The notes below the pieces were generated by a model. That model saw only the letters and a program-made list of their open reading frames with translations. It had not been told where the DNA came from and ran no database searches. Of a DNA stretch of 64,000 nt, positions 12,391 through 24,224 are shown piece after piece. This DNA comes from Uloborus plumipes (taxonomy: Eukaryota > Arthropoda > Arachnida > Araneae > Uloboridae). Location: positions 124,001-188,000 of the forward strand of contig JAXGGA010000037.1 of assembly GCA_038373865.1 (NCBI GenBank). Direction: 5' to 3'. The first letter of the stretch is position 1. Every line of letters starts with the position of its first letter. The position numbers and the translations under genes are program-made.

Positions 12391-13580
12391 TATAGGTTTA
12401 TAATAATAATAATGGTTTATTAAGGAGAATTTCAATGTTAGTTTATAGTAACTTCTTAATTTTTTACCCCAGTGCTTGCATGTTTTAAACTTTTTTTTAG
12501 GTTTTAATTCGTCATGACACATTAATTAGATATATCAAAACAAAATGTTTCCCAAAGAATATAAAAATCTTGTGCATAATACTTTATTTCATTTTCTGAT
12601 TTCATTGTTGTATAAGCTCTTATTTTCGCTAATCTTGTCAACAGAACTGAAAATTGGACAAGATAAGAAAAAAAAATGCTATTAAGCTTCAGTTTTTGCC
12701 ATTGTACGACATAGCAAAAATAAGTACTTCATAACAAATTGTCAGTTTGATCCTGAAACAAAGGTAGTCTTACATGATTGAATTTATTCAATTTTAATTA
12801 AAAGGTAACTTTTTGAAAGACAATATTGAGAATAGGAACAAAACAAGGTATTTAAACTATTTTTAGTTTTAGTTGCTTTAGTATAACATTTATTAAATGT
12901 AATAAATGGAAATGCTATAAAATATAGAGTGATTTTAACCTTTCATGCAAAATAGTATCTTTTTAGGGAGAACAAACACTTGATGTTTTATAATGCTGTA
13001 GTTTCAAATTTAGTTATTACGTACAGGATAATAACCGATCATTCCATGCAATCTCGATAAAAATTGCAAGATTCCTTAAATCACATCTAAACACATTTAA
13101 ACTTCTGTTACAATTCAAAAACATCATAACAGTTTTTTATAACTACGAACATGTCATACGGATCCAAAAAATGATTTAAATTGATCACTGAGTACTCGGC
13201 CTGCTAAAGAAAAAATGTTTGACGAAAAAATTTCACTAAAAGTTGTATTTTTGTGTAATAAAATCTCATTAAAAGATAACAAGTTCAGTAAATTTAAAGT
13301 CAACTGAATCTCGTGATAAAGTATTTTACCATAATAAAGGTCACATGAAAATTGATTAAGTTAAAATTTATTAAATTTAGTAAATAAATGCTGCGATACA
13401 GAAAATTAGTGAATTTAAACTTTAATGCACAGAGGCAAGGTTTCTTTTATAAATATTTAGTTTTGAATCTGCAATTTCTACAAGAATAGTCTTTTTTTAC
13501 TTATTTTTGCCGAAAAAAATCCTATTATATTTTAACAAGTTCAACAAATGTATATTCAACTGAATCTTGTGAGAATTTAT

Positions 13581-14871
13581 CAGATGCGTATTCGACGTGA
13601 GGCAGCCCTGGGCTTTTGAAACTGCCCCCCCCCCCTTGAGGTGTTGAATTTCAAAGTTGTTAAAAAAAAAAACTTTTTTATTTACTTGACATAAAATGTA
13701 TTTTCAAGGTAAACCGTGCAAATCCCGGCCACACAGCTAGTTAAACATGAAATTGGTTGGTTGTTAACAATCAGCCAATAGGGTAGTTTTCGATTTTTCA
13801 ATTTTATTTTTATATGATAGAGTAACATGTGTGAACATCATCGGTGAAAAAATGATACGATAAGTAGTTTTTTTTTAAAATAATTTTTAAAGTTCAAGAA
13901 AATGTGACGTCACTCGGCAGCGGAAGAAACGTCATCGGTACTTCCGCCGCGCCTCAGCCGACGAGGAGAAGCGAGGGAAACGCTTGGCTACGTTGAAGAC
14001 GCACTTGAAGACTATTAACTCCTCGTGATTTTGGAAGATTTAAATCGCTCGTCCTCTCAAAAATAGGCAAAAACCATCATTGATGTCACTTGAGGGAGAT
14101 TGTTGGACTGTCCATTGACGTATCCTGTCTCCATCATGCATCAAAAGGATTATTAAATATCTAAACATTACAAAGTAACTATGCGCTCAAAATGTCCCGT
14201 AGCGATAACACGGTCCGTCGCGGAGAGCTGAGGATTGAGGCCGAGTGACGTAACTCGTGACGTATCAGAAAAGCCCGCTTTTGCGCGTCGGATTTGTAAA
14301 AATTCATTAAAAATCATCGTGTGTTTAAAATACGGCAGTGGTGAATTTTGGAGTTTTGAGGGTCAAGTAACAATATTTAATGATCAAAATGGGGATTTTT
14401 AATAGGTCACAACTACCCTATTGGTAAAAATTCGTCTTTTGGGAATTTCAACTTTAATACTACAAATCTGCTCTTACATTATTATAATCAACACGAGGAA
14501 ACGAGATATTTTGTTGGATCAATGTTAAGTCTATGGAACAGAATTCGTTTTAACGAGCAAGACCCGGTTTTAACGAACAATTTTTTTCTGTCTTGCAGTC
14601 TTTTTTTCTCATCTTTCTAGTCTTATTCCTGTCTTATCTTCTTTTCTTTTTCTCCCCTGCGGTTCAATACTTTTGTATGAAAAATTCAACCAGCATTCCA
14701 GCGTTATTAAATAAAGAACAGTATTTAATTCAATTAACTGATGTAATTCTCGCTGCCGATCAGCCCTGTCTAAAAAAAAAGGGTCTTTACTTTGCATAGA
14801 AAAAGTGCCCCCCCCCCAATCGTGCCGCCCTGGGCTATAGCCCACTAAGCACATACGTAAATACGGCACTG
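13581..14871. mobile_element. Non-autonomous hAT-like element with perfect 8-bp duplication
   Basis: The ends are CAGATGCGTATTCGACGT and, complemented from the right, CAGTGCCGTATTTACGT. The 8-bp word GAATTTAT sits immediately outside both (13573-13580 and 14872-14879), the target length of hAT transposases. Poly-C tracts lie just inside each end. The 1291-bp element carries another TIR element (13781-14418) and no transposase frame. Confidence 0.75.
13781..14418. mobile_element. TIR element GGGTAGTT...AACTACCC, G+C-richer body
   Basis: The ends read GGGTAGTTTTCG and, complemented from the right, GGGTAGTTGTGAC, with TA outside and the palindromic context ccaaTA/TAttgg. At 638 bp it is clearly richer in G+C than its host, with gacgtcac, cgtcatcgg and cgtgacgtat words. 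No coding frame was recognised. It sits inside the hAT-like element and is the innermost layer of the nest. Confidence 0.55.
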
Positions 14872-16242
14872 GAATTTATACTTTATCATGATGAAGTACT
14901 ACGAAATATTATCAAATTGAGTTAAAATTAATTTTTAACTTTAAAAAAAATGCTAAATCATAACTTATTATTTTTTAAAAAATCCTACTATATTTTAAAA
15001 AGTAGTACAATAAATTTAAAGTCAACCGAATCTTGTGAGACAATATTTATCATAATAAAGCCCATGCAACTAAAAAATAATTACTTCTTTTGTCAATGGA
15101 GCTTTTTGCCGGAACAACAAATAGTATCAAATATCTAACATATTAAACCATTATGGCAAATGAGACTAAGATTTTAATTAAAATAACGCTGATAAATCAT
15201 AATAGAAATAAATTGGACGAGCTATTTTACATACCTGTCGTAGCACAAAATGTCAACATACAGCACAAAAAAGATCAGCAAAGGAGTATGTAGATTTTAA
15301 AAATACACTAACACACTCTTTTGCTGCCCATTTTGTTATCGATGTTTCCATAGGAAGACGTTTGAAACAGCAGTTTATGCCTCGGCAATCAATAATGCAT
15401 AATGGATGGACAGATAAATAAAATCTTCTTCTGATAGTAAGTGTTCAGAGCAAACCATAATATGCTTATTCTGCACAAAATGCACCCGACTGACTTTTCA
15501 TTTGCCGTTGCTTCAAACGATGAATCTTGCAAAGGAAAGGCATGGAACGATCAAATTTCTACACTACAACTTGATTTTCGTTCCCTATTCTTACATCCGC
15601 ATCAAACAACAATGCAATACATAAAATTATTTCTCTCAAACTAATAATATTGCTTGAAAACGACGAAAGAATACATTTAATCCTGAATTTTTGCGATAAC
15701 GAACTTTCCGCCATCTCCAGCATTGAAAGTAAACATACGGGCCACGTGATCAGCTATAACCTCAAACCCAAAGCGTGAATAGACGATGTGCCGCTTAAAA
15801 CTTGCGAAGTGGGAATTTAAAAGGCACGGCCGATTCAGTGTGCCTTTAAAAAGTTTTGCTTCCTGTCCGTGCCGTTCATCTCGTTGTGCTTTGTATGTAT
15901 CAACGGCACCTAACGCTTTGTGCCTCTGATATGTAAGTAATATAAGGCACAATTCTCTTGTGCCTTACATATAAGCGGCACACTTTTAAGAGTGTAGTTA
16001 TTACTGTAAAACTAACAATTTTACATTTTAGTACTGCAAAATTAGTTACTTTACAGTTGATTACTATAAAATTAGCTGTATTATACTGTAAAAACAACAT
16101 TCATTTTTTACAGTGTATTACTACTCAAATATGTAAGTGCTGAGTGCATTTTTTGACCACTTAAGAATTTTGTTTCTTGATAATAAACGTTAATACTGTA
16201 TAGGAAACAACTCCCCGTCGAATTCATCAAATAAAATGTTTA

Positions 16243-17515
16243 CCGTAAAATGGGGTAAATCGGTACACTTTTCAGCTTTGATTATAAAAAAGTAGTTAAA
16301 AGACTTTTTTTATTTGATTTTTTGGGTAAAAAGTTCGGTCTTGCTTTGTTTTTGATATTCCAAGCAAAGACAAAACATTTTGAACAGTTATTATTTTTAT
16401 ACATAGGAATTTAGAGGTATTCCGAATCACCCCGCTGATAGGGGTCAATCGGAACGCATGTTAAATTTTTTTTTTTCAATTTAACCTGTAATAGGTCTCA
16501 CAAACATGAGAAATATTGATAGGGGAGAATAAGAACAGATAGTTACTATCAAATGAAAGTTTATATTCTATACCAGTATACGTTTAGTATTTGTCAAAAT
16601 TCAAAATAATTTTGAACTTATGCAAACATTTAAATTAACTTTAAGAAATGTTTTTGAATTGAAATACAGAGATTTAACATAAATTGAAGTCACTTATGTC
16701 GTCCACAAATATGTACTTGTCCTTAAAACTAGCAGTTGTGGCTTGGCTTAAGTTTTTTTATAACATCTTCTGGGATGAACGCTGCCTTTTCTTTAGTTTC
16801 TTAAAATATCTGGGTTTCGGGGATCGCCTAGTAAAATTTTCCCACTTATTTATCACTGTCTGTGCTGGACGTTTGCTCCATAAAGTCTGTATGACTTTCC
16901 CTCATGTATTTTAAGTAAAAAGAAGTATCACGAGGAAAAATATTTTTAAATCTGCAACATTCTCTCATTTTAAGATCTAGTTGCTTACTAGGAGGGTTAA
17001 ACAATAATAAATCCTTGTCCTTGTCTGGACTAGAAGAGTTGGGGTTAGGATATTGATTTTTCAAACAGTTTACTTTAAATAAGATTGAATTGGAACAACA
17101 GAACAAACTGTTCCGATTCCCCCTCCAATCCTTATCCTATGACATTATGAAGAATATTTCATTTTTATGCCACAATTAAAATAGGTTCTCTCTTCTAATG
17201 TGGTACTCTGTTGCTCAAATATATGCATAATTAAAAATACTACTCTTAGGTATGAAATATAAAGAGGTCTATACTTACATACAAAGTTTTGCAGACGATG
17301 AAAATTTGCTGTTTTTTAGCGTCTCACTTGCAGCCTTGCACAGAAGTCAATAGTGTTGCCAAAAATATTTTCTCTTGCTTCTTATGATTATTACCTTTCT
17401 AAAAAAAAATTAACTGCAAAAAATACCCGACGGTATATTTATGAGGAATTTCTTTGTACGATCAGGAAGTTTAGTTCCGAATCACCCCGCTGTTCCTATA
17501 CACCCCATTTTACGG
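16243..17515. mobile_element. CCGTAAAA-ended TA element, decayed
   Basis: The TIR CCGTAAAATGGGGT is perfect at both ends, with TA outside (16241-16242 and 17516-17517). Subterminal words gaatcaccccgctg recur at 16424 and 17479. A minus-strand open frame of 86 codons (16846-17106) and a plus-strand frame of 76 codons lie inside; neither matches a transposase I can name. The MITE at 52018-52242 shares the CCGTAAA terminus, so the two may share a mobiliser. Confidence 0.65.
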
Positions 17516-17827
17516 TATAGAAAAATGTATGACTAGTTTGAATTAGTTGACAAATGTTCTAATGGAGGCTAAGCATACTTACTTCATATATCAAGTTTCA
17601 GTTATTTTAGTATAGCTCTTTGCTTTCAGAAAACTAAACGCTAATAGCTCAGTCAAAATAGACATTCGAGTTTGGAAAACTTCGCATAGAGCTGAAAATT
17701 GAAACATATTAAGTACATCATTATAAATGAAATGTTATGATGCAGCATTATAATTGAAAAATCCCCATCACAATCCCGGTGGAGCTAAAAATTTTACGCA
17801 AGGTCCAATGTCAAAATATAGATTCTA

Positions 17828-18857
17828 CTAGCAGTACCCGCACGGCGATGCCCGTGCAATAAATGTAAAGGAAGCCAACTAAATAAATGTAAATTCACTT
17901 CCACCCTCTGAAGTAAAATTATTATATTCTTTAATTTAAATACAAATACAAATGCGACGACCAGCAACAGGCTCTGGGCCCAACTGGGTTCGTCCTAGTC
18001 AAATTATAGACCCCAATTAAGATCAATGGCCCTTTTAAAGCTATCCACTCCCTTGCTCCTTACCGCCTCTTCCGGTAAACTATTCCAAGTTCCCACTACT
18101 CTGCTAAAATAGTAATTTGCGTACTGGAAAACAGGGACTCTGCATCCATTCTCATCAACCACTCCCGCGCCTTCGGTGCCAAATGAAATGGTAATTTTTC
18201 CGAATTTCCAGGTTAGCCTGAGATTTAAACAGCTTATAACAATGACTCCTTGTTCTGCTTTCGGTGCAAAAATTTAACCCCATAACATGTTTCGTTTTGA
18301 TACAAAATTTGCTCCGCAGCCTTTTAAATTCCACTAAAAGTCATGTTAAAGTTTAAATCACAATGCACCAAATAAATCAAAAGGACATTAAGTTAAGTAA
18401 GTAACAGGAGAGAGATCGTCGGCACTATGCTAAAATAACGAATGTGACAAATGGAGTTTTTCAAGCTCGTTTTTCAATTCATAGAGTTCATCCTTGAAAA
18501 TTGACTAAATTTGATTAATTAATATTTCCTGTTCTAATTAACGGAGAGAAACGTGCCAAAACCTTTCTTTTTCAGAAAAAAAAACAAAAAAAAACCGTTT
18601 CCAGCAATATAAAATGCAATGGAGTGGGGGAAAGTTTTCCCCCCTCAAATTTGGCGGGAACACCAAAAAGGAGACTAATTAATTAATTTAAAAATAACTA
18701 ATTCAAAATGTAGAATTCGGCGTTCGAGGGGCAGATCGAGGGGATACGTTCGAATTTTGTGCCAAGGTTCAGGTCTGTATGTGCTGTGGGGGCTTCTAGC
18801 CATCGGTTACATACATACAAATAAACAAACAGAGCCCGTCATCTTTATATATAGAGA
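17828..18857 (-). mobile_element. Helitron, non-autonomous, minus strand
   Basis: Read on the minus strand it begins TCTCTATATATAAAGATG directly after an A. It ends with the hairpin GCACGG-gcatcg-CCGTGC, eight bases, then CTAG followed by T. This is the textbook Helitron layout (5' TC, hairpin a few bases before 3' CTRR, insertion at A/T, no target duplication). It is 1030 bp and has no Rep/helicase gene. It carries the 3' end of a LINE reverse transcriptase at 17930-18335, either captured or inserted. Confidence 0.8.
17930..18335 (-). pseudogene. LINE reverse-transcriptase C-terminus fragment
   Basis: Translated on the minus strand, 18180-18006 reads through FQYANYYFSRVVGTWNSLPE and on to SFKRAIDLNWG before a stop. 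Upstream, in another frame, 18330-18175 reads ...GLNFCTESRTRSHCYKLF and ANLEIRKNYHF. The pattern of RKxxFxxRVVxxWNSLP...SFKxxLD at the very C-terminus is typical of CR1/Jockey-group non-LTR retrotransposons. A frameshift or short insertion near 18175 separates the two parts, so the fragment is dead. After the stop the sequence runs into repeated atttgt words (minus strand), a usual 3' tail of such elements. It lies wholly inside the Helitron. Family assignment beyond CR1/Jockey-like is not possible by eye. Confidence 0.75.
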
Positions 18858-19704
18858 TTCTTTATTTTTTGTGAAATTTTATGCAAGGTCAATAGTCACA
18901 ATATATATATATTGAAAAATTGGAAACATTTGCATAGAGCTGAAAATTGTTACAGACCTTAAATACATCATTATAAATAAAATATAAAAAGTCCCTATCG
19001 ATCCTATTTGAACTAAAAATTTTATGCAAGGCCAAAGCTTAAAAGACACATTTTCTTTCTTTTAAATCAGAAAAATTCGTATGGGGGACTATTGGTACAG
19101 ACCTAAAACATATTTTTATAAATAAGCTATCAAAAGCCCCATCGATCCCACTTAATTAAAATAATTTATACAAGTTCAAAAGTCAAAAAACTTTCTTTTT
19201 TTTTTCTTTTTTTGCACATATTTCACAAACTGTAAGTGTTATAAAAAAAGTGCATACGAAATTTGAAAATTATTCAACATGTTCAAAAGAGATGGTAATA
19301 TCTACTTCAACTCTCTCAAGACCGCATTATGAGAAAATAAAACAATAAATAGAAGTACATTTTCACCATTACCGGATAAAAAATGCCGCTGCAAAGCAAG
19401 TACAAAGCATCTTTGTTTTGAAAAGTTTTTCTTTTCACTTTTTTTAGGAAACTCATTTGAGGGATTTCATGCATTATTTCTCATCTTTTTAGGATACATA
19501 TTTTCCATTTAAAACAAATTTTAAAAATGTCCATAGCATATACGAGAGAGAGAATGAGATAATATTCTTATTTACTTTTAGGCAAACAGCACTAATGGGT
19601 TGACAGTAATATTTTGGAATCCAAAGAGCTATTAAGAGATTGTTCTTGGACTCATTTAAAGGCCTAATGTATAAAGTTTACAAATACCTTTGTGCTATTG
19701 ATGT

Positions 19705-19938
19705 AGAGAAAAATACAACGTTAAGGAGTCACAAATAAGCAGGGATACTGCAGACACGTGTTTCGGCGTTACAAGGAACGCCTTTTTCAATGCAAAAAAA
19801 TGTGAGCTGATGGATGCACAGACATCCATAAGCTCACAATTTTTTTGCATTGAAAATTGCGTTCCTTGTAACGCCGAAACACGTGTCTGCAGTATCCCTG
19901 CTTATTTGTGCCTCCTTAACGTTGTATTTTTCTCTACG
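19705..19938. mobile_element. Near-perfect hairpin element, CACGTGTTTCGG family, copy 1
   Basis: The arms are about 105-110 bp. The left contains gcagacacgtgtttcggcgt and the right its complement acgccgaaacacgtgtctgc, with few mismatches, around a short loop at about 19810-19825. It would fold into a long hairpin if transcribed. A more diverged copy lies at 24727-24925. Confidence 0.75.
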
Positions 19939-20244
19939 TCTAATGTATGCTTCACATTGTCAAATGGGGTCACTGAACAAAAAAATGGAGTTTTGCGGGA
20001 ATTTTAAAACCCAGATATCTTTATTTAAAGTAGAAGTCTCGTATGAGGTGCAGAATGATTTCAGGTTCAATGACACAAATATTATCATACCATTTTCTTT
20101 TCGGTTTCATGAAAGTTTTCAGTTATTCTTCACTCTTAAACAATAATCTGTTCTTCTTGTACTCTATGGTCCTGAAATTCTACAGGCTGCTCGAATGAAA
20201 AGGGTGGATCATCACAAATATTTCATTAATATCATCTTCACATA

Positions 20245-20890
20245 CAGGGTGTCCACTCCAATCGTGGACCAATAGCTAATATCTAAACCGTTAGAGATAA
20301 GCATATAGTTTATTTAGGAAAAAATCTCCAAATTACGAAAGGAATTTTGGGTCTATTCAATGTTTTTCAAAAAATCAAATTTTGAAAGAGTTACGAAATT
20401 TAAATTTTTATACAGCCCCCCACTCCCATCAATCATATTTAGTAAAACATTCTTGACACTGTAACGTTTAAAACTTTAAAAAAATCACTGTTCTACGACA
20501 AAAATTGACCGAGTTATGACGTTTTGAAAAATCAAGATTTTGAATGATTTCGCAAACGGTCCCTTAAGCGATCTCTCGATGACGTCATAAAACAATGCAA
20601 AATCTTGATTTTTCAAAACGTCATAACTCGGTCAATTTTTGTGGTAGAAGAGTGATTTTTTTTAGTTTTAAACGTTACAGTGTCAAGTTTTACTAAATAT
20701 GATTGATAGGACCTGGGGGCTGTATAAAAATTTAAATTTCGTAACTCTTTCAAAATTTGATTTTTTGAAAAACATTGAATATAACCAAAATTCCTTTCGT
20801 AATTTGGAGATTTTTTCCTAAATAAACTATATGCTTATCTCTAACGGTTTAGAAATTAGCTATTGGTCCACGATTGGAGTGGACACCCTG
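20245..20890. mobile_element. 650-bp giant hairpin TA element, copy 1
   Basis: The ends read CAGGGTGTCCACTCC and GGAGTGGACACCCTG, with TA outside (20243-20244 and 20891-20892). The two arms, roughly 310 bp each, are inverted copies along almost their whole length (for example cgtcataactcggtcaattt and its complement). The unpaired centre is only a few tens of bases around cgatgacgtcat. It is non-coding. A second copy lies at 27492-28141. TA target suggests a Tc1/mariner-type mobiliser. Confidence 0.85.
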
Positions 20891-21474
20891 TATATCTGTC
20901 ATGTTTGATACAACTGAATAAGACTGGACTTGGCAAATACTGCATATTTGAAGAACAAAACAAAATCCGACTTTCTTGCAGCCACAATTATAATTACAAC
21001 CCTTCTTACAATTACAAAAAAAAAAAAAGTATTGAGCAGTTTTTCTTCAGCTGGTAGACTAGTACAGTCTAAATATGATCTAATCTTTAACTTTCAGTGT
21101 CCATCTCCACTTTCCAGGGTCCAGTGTATTACCTATCCATTCTTAAAATTGTTAGTATACTATACACGGCAAAAAAGATGAAAAGCAGAAGCATCTGTTA
21201 GAAGAAGACACGTTAACTTTACACGTTTACTGTTACGTGTATTTTTTACGAAACTTTAATATCAAACTTGTCACTGGCGTCTCTTTATTTCATTTATTGG
21301 AGCATGGCCAGAAGAAAATGAATTCCTTTTCGTTTGGGGCTATATGCCCAGGTTTTTGATGAGGACTACAATCTAGTGTCTTGCCTCCATTACGCAGAAT
21401 TTTTATTACATATATCTTGTACAGACAATGTATGAAAGAGTTACATCACAAAGGAAGGAAAGTACATCCGGAGT

Positions 21475-21547
21475 GAGGGTGGGAGTCGAACCCACCGTCT
21501 CAGAGTTATCGGCTACATGCCTTAGACCGCTCGGCCACTGAGACCCC
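21475..21547 (-). repeat. tRNA-like sequence, probable SINE head
   Basis: On the minus strand it reads a good A box (TGGCCGAGCGGTCTAAGG) and B box (GGTGGGTTCGACTCCCACC, a perfect T arm). The acceptor pairing is only partial (five of seven positions including G-T) and the anticodon arm is poor, so I do not call a working tRNA. The sequence following on the minus strand (ccggatgtactttccttcc) resembles the body of the SINE-like copies at 24264 and 37463, which supports a tRNA-derived SINE. The D-arm type is that of Leu/Ser tRNAs. Confidence 0.6.
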
Positions 21548-21920
21548 ATGAATTCCTTTTGTGAGAAAAATAATCGGAAGAAGAGCAGCCCCCACCCCCC
21601 CACCGAATGCTAACTTGCTCCCCTCAGTTTGGAAAAAGAGTTCGAATGATTTGAGGGGATGATATCAGTTTCTCGTGATCACAGGAATAAACGTATATCA
21701 GTACTTTCAAGTTTTAAAAACCGCGATATCTCTTAAACGTTAATTTATAGGGGAGAAAACAGTGCTCAGATTTTTCCGGACCAAGGGCTGATCCAGCATC
21801 TAGTTTTGGAAGGAATCATTATCGTTATCATTATTATTGTCAAAGTGCAATATTCGGGCACAAATAAGGGATCTGAGGTGATTTTTTTAAAAAATATGTC
21901 CCCAAAATGCAAAATTTGGT

Positions 21921-22355
21921 CTATATTTGTTCACTTACGGAGATGTAGATGAGCGCTTGTAAAACCCATGGGTCCGAAAGTCCTGAGGTTGTTCGCTTGA
22001 AGTTACCTATGATGCATGGTATTAGAGACTTTCCCTCCCTTTCAGTTCTGTGAAGGTTTGATTGTGAAGGTTTATGTGACGGTTTATGTGACGAACCCAC
22101 TTGCCATGGCATTTGAATCCGATAAAGCAATTTAATTAGTGGGTACTGGAGTCTATGGTGCCAAGTCTGAACAGAAAGTACCGTTGATTTTCTAAAAAGC
22201 GTGTTAAGACCCCTTTTGGGGCATTGGAATGCAGCAAAAATAAGAAGTGCATAGTACATAGCTAGAACTAAAGAAGTGCCAAAAAATTGGCGTAGCATTC
22301 TAGTAATTTTGCTCAAGTTAATTTTTTTATGTGGCCAATAATTGCACGATCTCAT
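21921..22355 (-). other. Longest unassigned open frame (144 codons)
   Basis: This uninterrupted minus-strand frame matches no family I recognise. It has one hydrophobic stretch near residues 28-42 (LVLAMYYALLIFAAF) and a short internal duplication giving SHKPSHKPS. There is no visible promoter, splice sites or conserved motif. In a repeat-rich A+T-rich genome a frame of this size can arise by chance, so I list it only as a candidate. Confidence 0.12.
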
Positions 22356-22359
22356 GGTT

Positions 22360-24180
22360 AACTGTAATAAGATGGCCCATTATTGTGTTTTTGATATTTG
22401 TATTTTGTGTCGACGTTGCTCAGAATGCATATGCAAAAAGTGTTTTAAAAAATATGAGCTCCTGATTACATTAATATACTATCATAAAATCTAATTTTGA
22501 TTTATGTAAAACTGTTTCATTTATTTTCAGTTCAAATGCACAGTCATGTGGCGGCTTAAGTAGCCAATAACTATACTGCCCCTCCCCCAATATGATTTTC
22601 AATTTGACAAAAATAACTTCAGATTAAAAAAAAAATCTTGACCGTAAATCGAAATTACTTTCTCCGATGCTTTTCATATCACTGCAATTCACAATTTAAC
22701 CTTTTTTAAGTTTTGACTAAATGGGAGTTAATCTTCTAAGCGCCGCACTCCCTCACGTGGATTTTCGTATCTGATCTTCAACGTTTTATCATAAAAACAA
22801 TGCTTTGTTTACAATGATTTCAAGAGAACACTTAACAGCCATACGATTTTTGGAACTTCTCTTAAATCAACAAATGCTCATCGAGAGTATGGGATGCTTG
22901 GCTAGTTGCTACACTTCGTCGTCAGATGGCAGCACTAGGACTCATGCATCGTAAAAGCAATTCAAATGGAGGATATTCAAAGTGGTTTCTTAAAATTTCT
23001 ATCCTAACTCTTCGAACTCTTAGCGCTATGGAAGTATTTGGGGGGAAGGAGGGGGCACTGCGCTCCCCCCCCCCCACACAGACCCCACTCTTAACAAATT
23101 GGCTCTGTGTTTTATGTTTCCTTTTTCTTAGTTTTTAAGTCAAGAAATCTTTTAGTTACTAATGAAAAATGCGGCATAATATTTTTAATTAATTAAAAAA
23201 TACTTTATTTATTCTTTTCATGAAATTATTTTATGAATCTAATTTCATAGTATGGTTTGCGGTTTTATATTCAGGCTCTAAATATGAAATTGCACCCAAA
23301 GTAATCGCTTTGTTACACTACGCCAGTTTAATAATTTGCATAGTTAACTCAGAAGTTTGACACATTGTCAAGAAGTTTGTACACGGAGTGCAGCGGTTTT
23401 ATGGCACTGGGATAGTTCATTTTCAGTTTCGGATCTATTAGAAGTGGAAGGAGGAAGGGAGGAAAGTATGATGAGACCAAGGAGAGTTTACAATTGTGTC
23501 TTCTGACTAGTAATTTTGGAATTTTCTGGTGTATAACCCCGGATCCACAATACCATTTCTAATATTTCCAAAAATGGCATAAATTATCGTCAGAATGGTA
23601 TTTTCAGCACGAAATAAAATCCGGTTGGAACTCTACTCCCCCTCTCGCGTTCCATATCGGTGTTGTTACAAATAAAATATTGAGTTAAAATCTAATGGGA
23701 AGTTTAGAACATTGAATTAATTTATGTGAACCAATTACACATAATTATACCTGTGCGCCATCAACGACAAATGATTTCGTATACGTATTGCATTTTCAAT
23801 AAATAAATTACACAACTAGTTGTTTTACGTAAATTAAAACAACCTTTTTATATAAAATTGCTATTTTCTTTTTTTCCTGCCTGAGAAATTTCTGGGATGT
23901 TTAACAATTGTATTATACAAATTCGATAATTGCAACATATTTACGTCAAATTTTGTAAACTGTATGTACGGAGCTACTTTTAATTACTTCTGTGGAAAAC
24001 ATATTGTTTTTCAATAAGTTACTAATTTACGAAGCACTGCAAAAAATGATACAGAAAGCAAATATTTGTGTGATATCTAAGTTGCACAACAAATTTCAAA
24101 AGGCATAAAAATACTTGATAACTCATTTTTTTATTATTGATTTATTATTCAGAAGCAATGATTGAATTGACATTACTACG
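22360..24180. other. Unassigned A+T-rich DNA
   Basis: No repeat ends, RNA gene or coding exon could be supported. Poly-C at 23068-23082 is notable. A plus-strand frame starting MAALGLMHRKSNSNGGY at 22926 (70 codons) runs into that poly-C tract and is probably chance. Confidence 0.35.
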
Positions 24181-24224
24181 TTGAACAAATTAGGTGCCGG
24201 CCACCTTATCTCGTGTACAGAGAA

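Larger units (their letters stand above)
12125..15994. mobile_element. 3.87-kb TA-flanked element, no transposase recognised
   Basis: The ends are CACTCTTAAAACTGTGCC and, complemented from the right, CACTCTTAAAAGTGTGCC, with TA directly outside (12123-12124 and 15995-15996). Both subterminal zones are full of gtgcctctgaaat/ggcac words forming hairpins. The interior has three diverged copies of a block containing ttaaagtcaactgaatct (near 13297, 13552 and 15020), the last two separated by a hAT-like insertion. No open frame resembles a transposase, so it looks non-autonomous, or its gene has decayed. TA target and TIRs fit the Tc1/mariner superfamily. Confidence 0.7.
11261..16115. mobile_element. 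Palindrome-array TA element split by two later insertions
   Basis: Three pieces of one family member lie in order and register: 11261-11427 (ACTGCAAAAAATGAACTGTTG start), 12031-12124, and 15995-16115 (end ATTCATTTTTTACAGTG, then TA). Aligned by eye to the uninterrupted copy at 58431-58784, they rebuild one ~380-bp element with nothing lost. The gaps are filled by an element at about 11428-12030 and a TA-flanked element at 12125-15994. Confidence 0.75.
17675..19200. repeat. Degenerate ~150-bp tandem repeat, interrupted by a Helitron
   Basis: Words such as gcatagagctgaaaattg, tacatcattataaat and aaaattttatgcaaggtc recur in order at about 17685-17815, 18930-19040 and, more diverged, 19085-19190. 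A Helitron (17828-18857) splits the array after the first unit. No function is evident. Confidence 0.6.

Noticed and set aside
12014..12522. Minus-strand open frames of 76 and 96 codons with repeated KALKSKI
   Set aside because: The repetition comes from the 45-bp DNA repeat at an element end; there is no homology or gene structure.
21475..21547. A functional tRNA gene
   Set aside because: The A and B boxes and T arm are good, but the acceptor and anticodon stems pair poorly and the following sequence resembles a SINE body.
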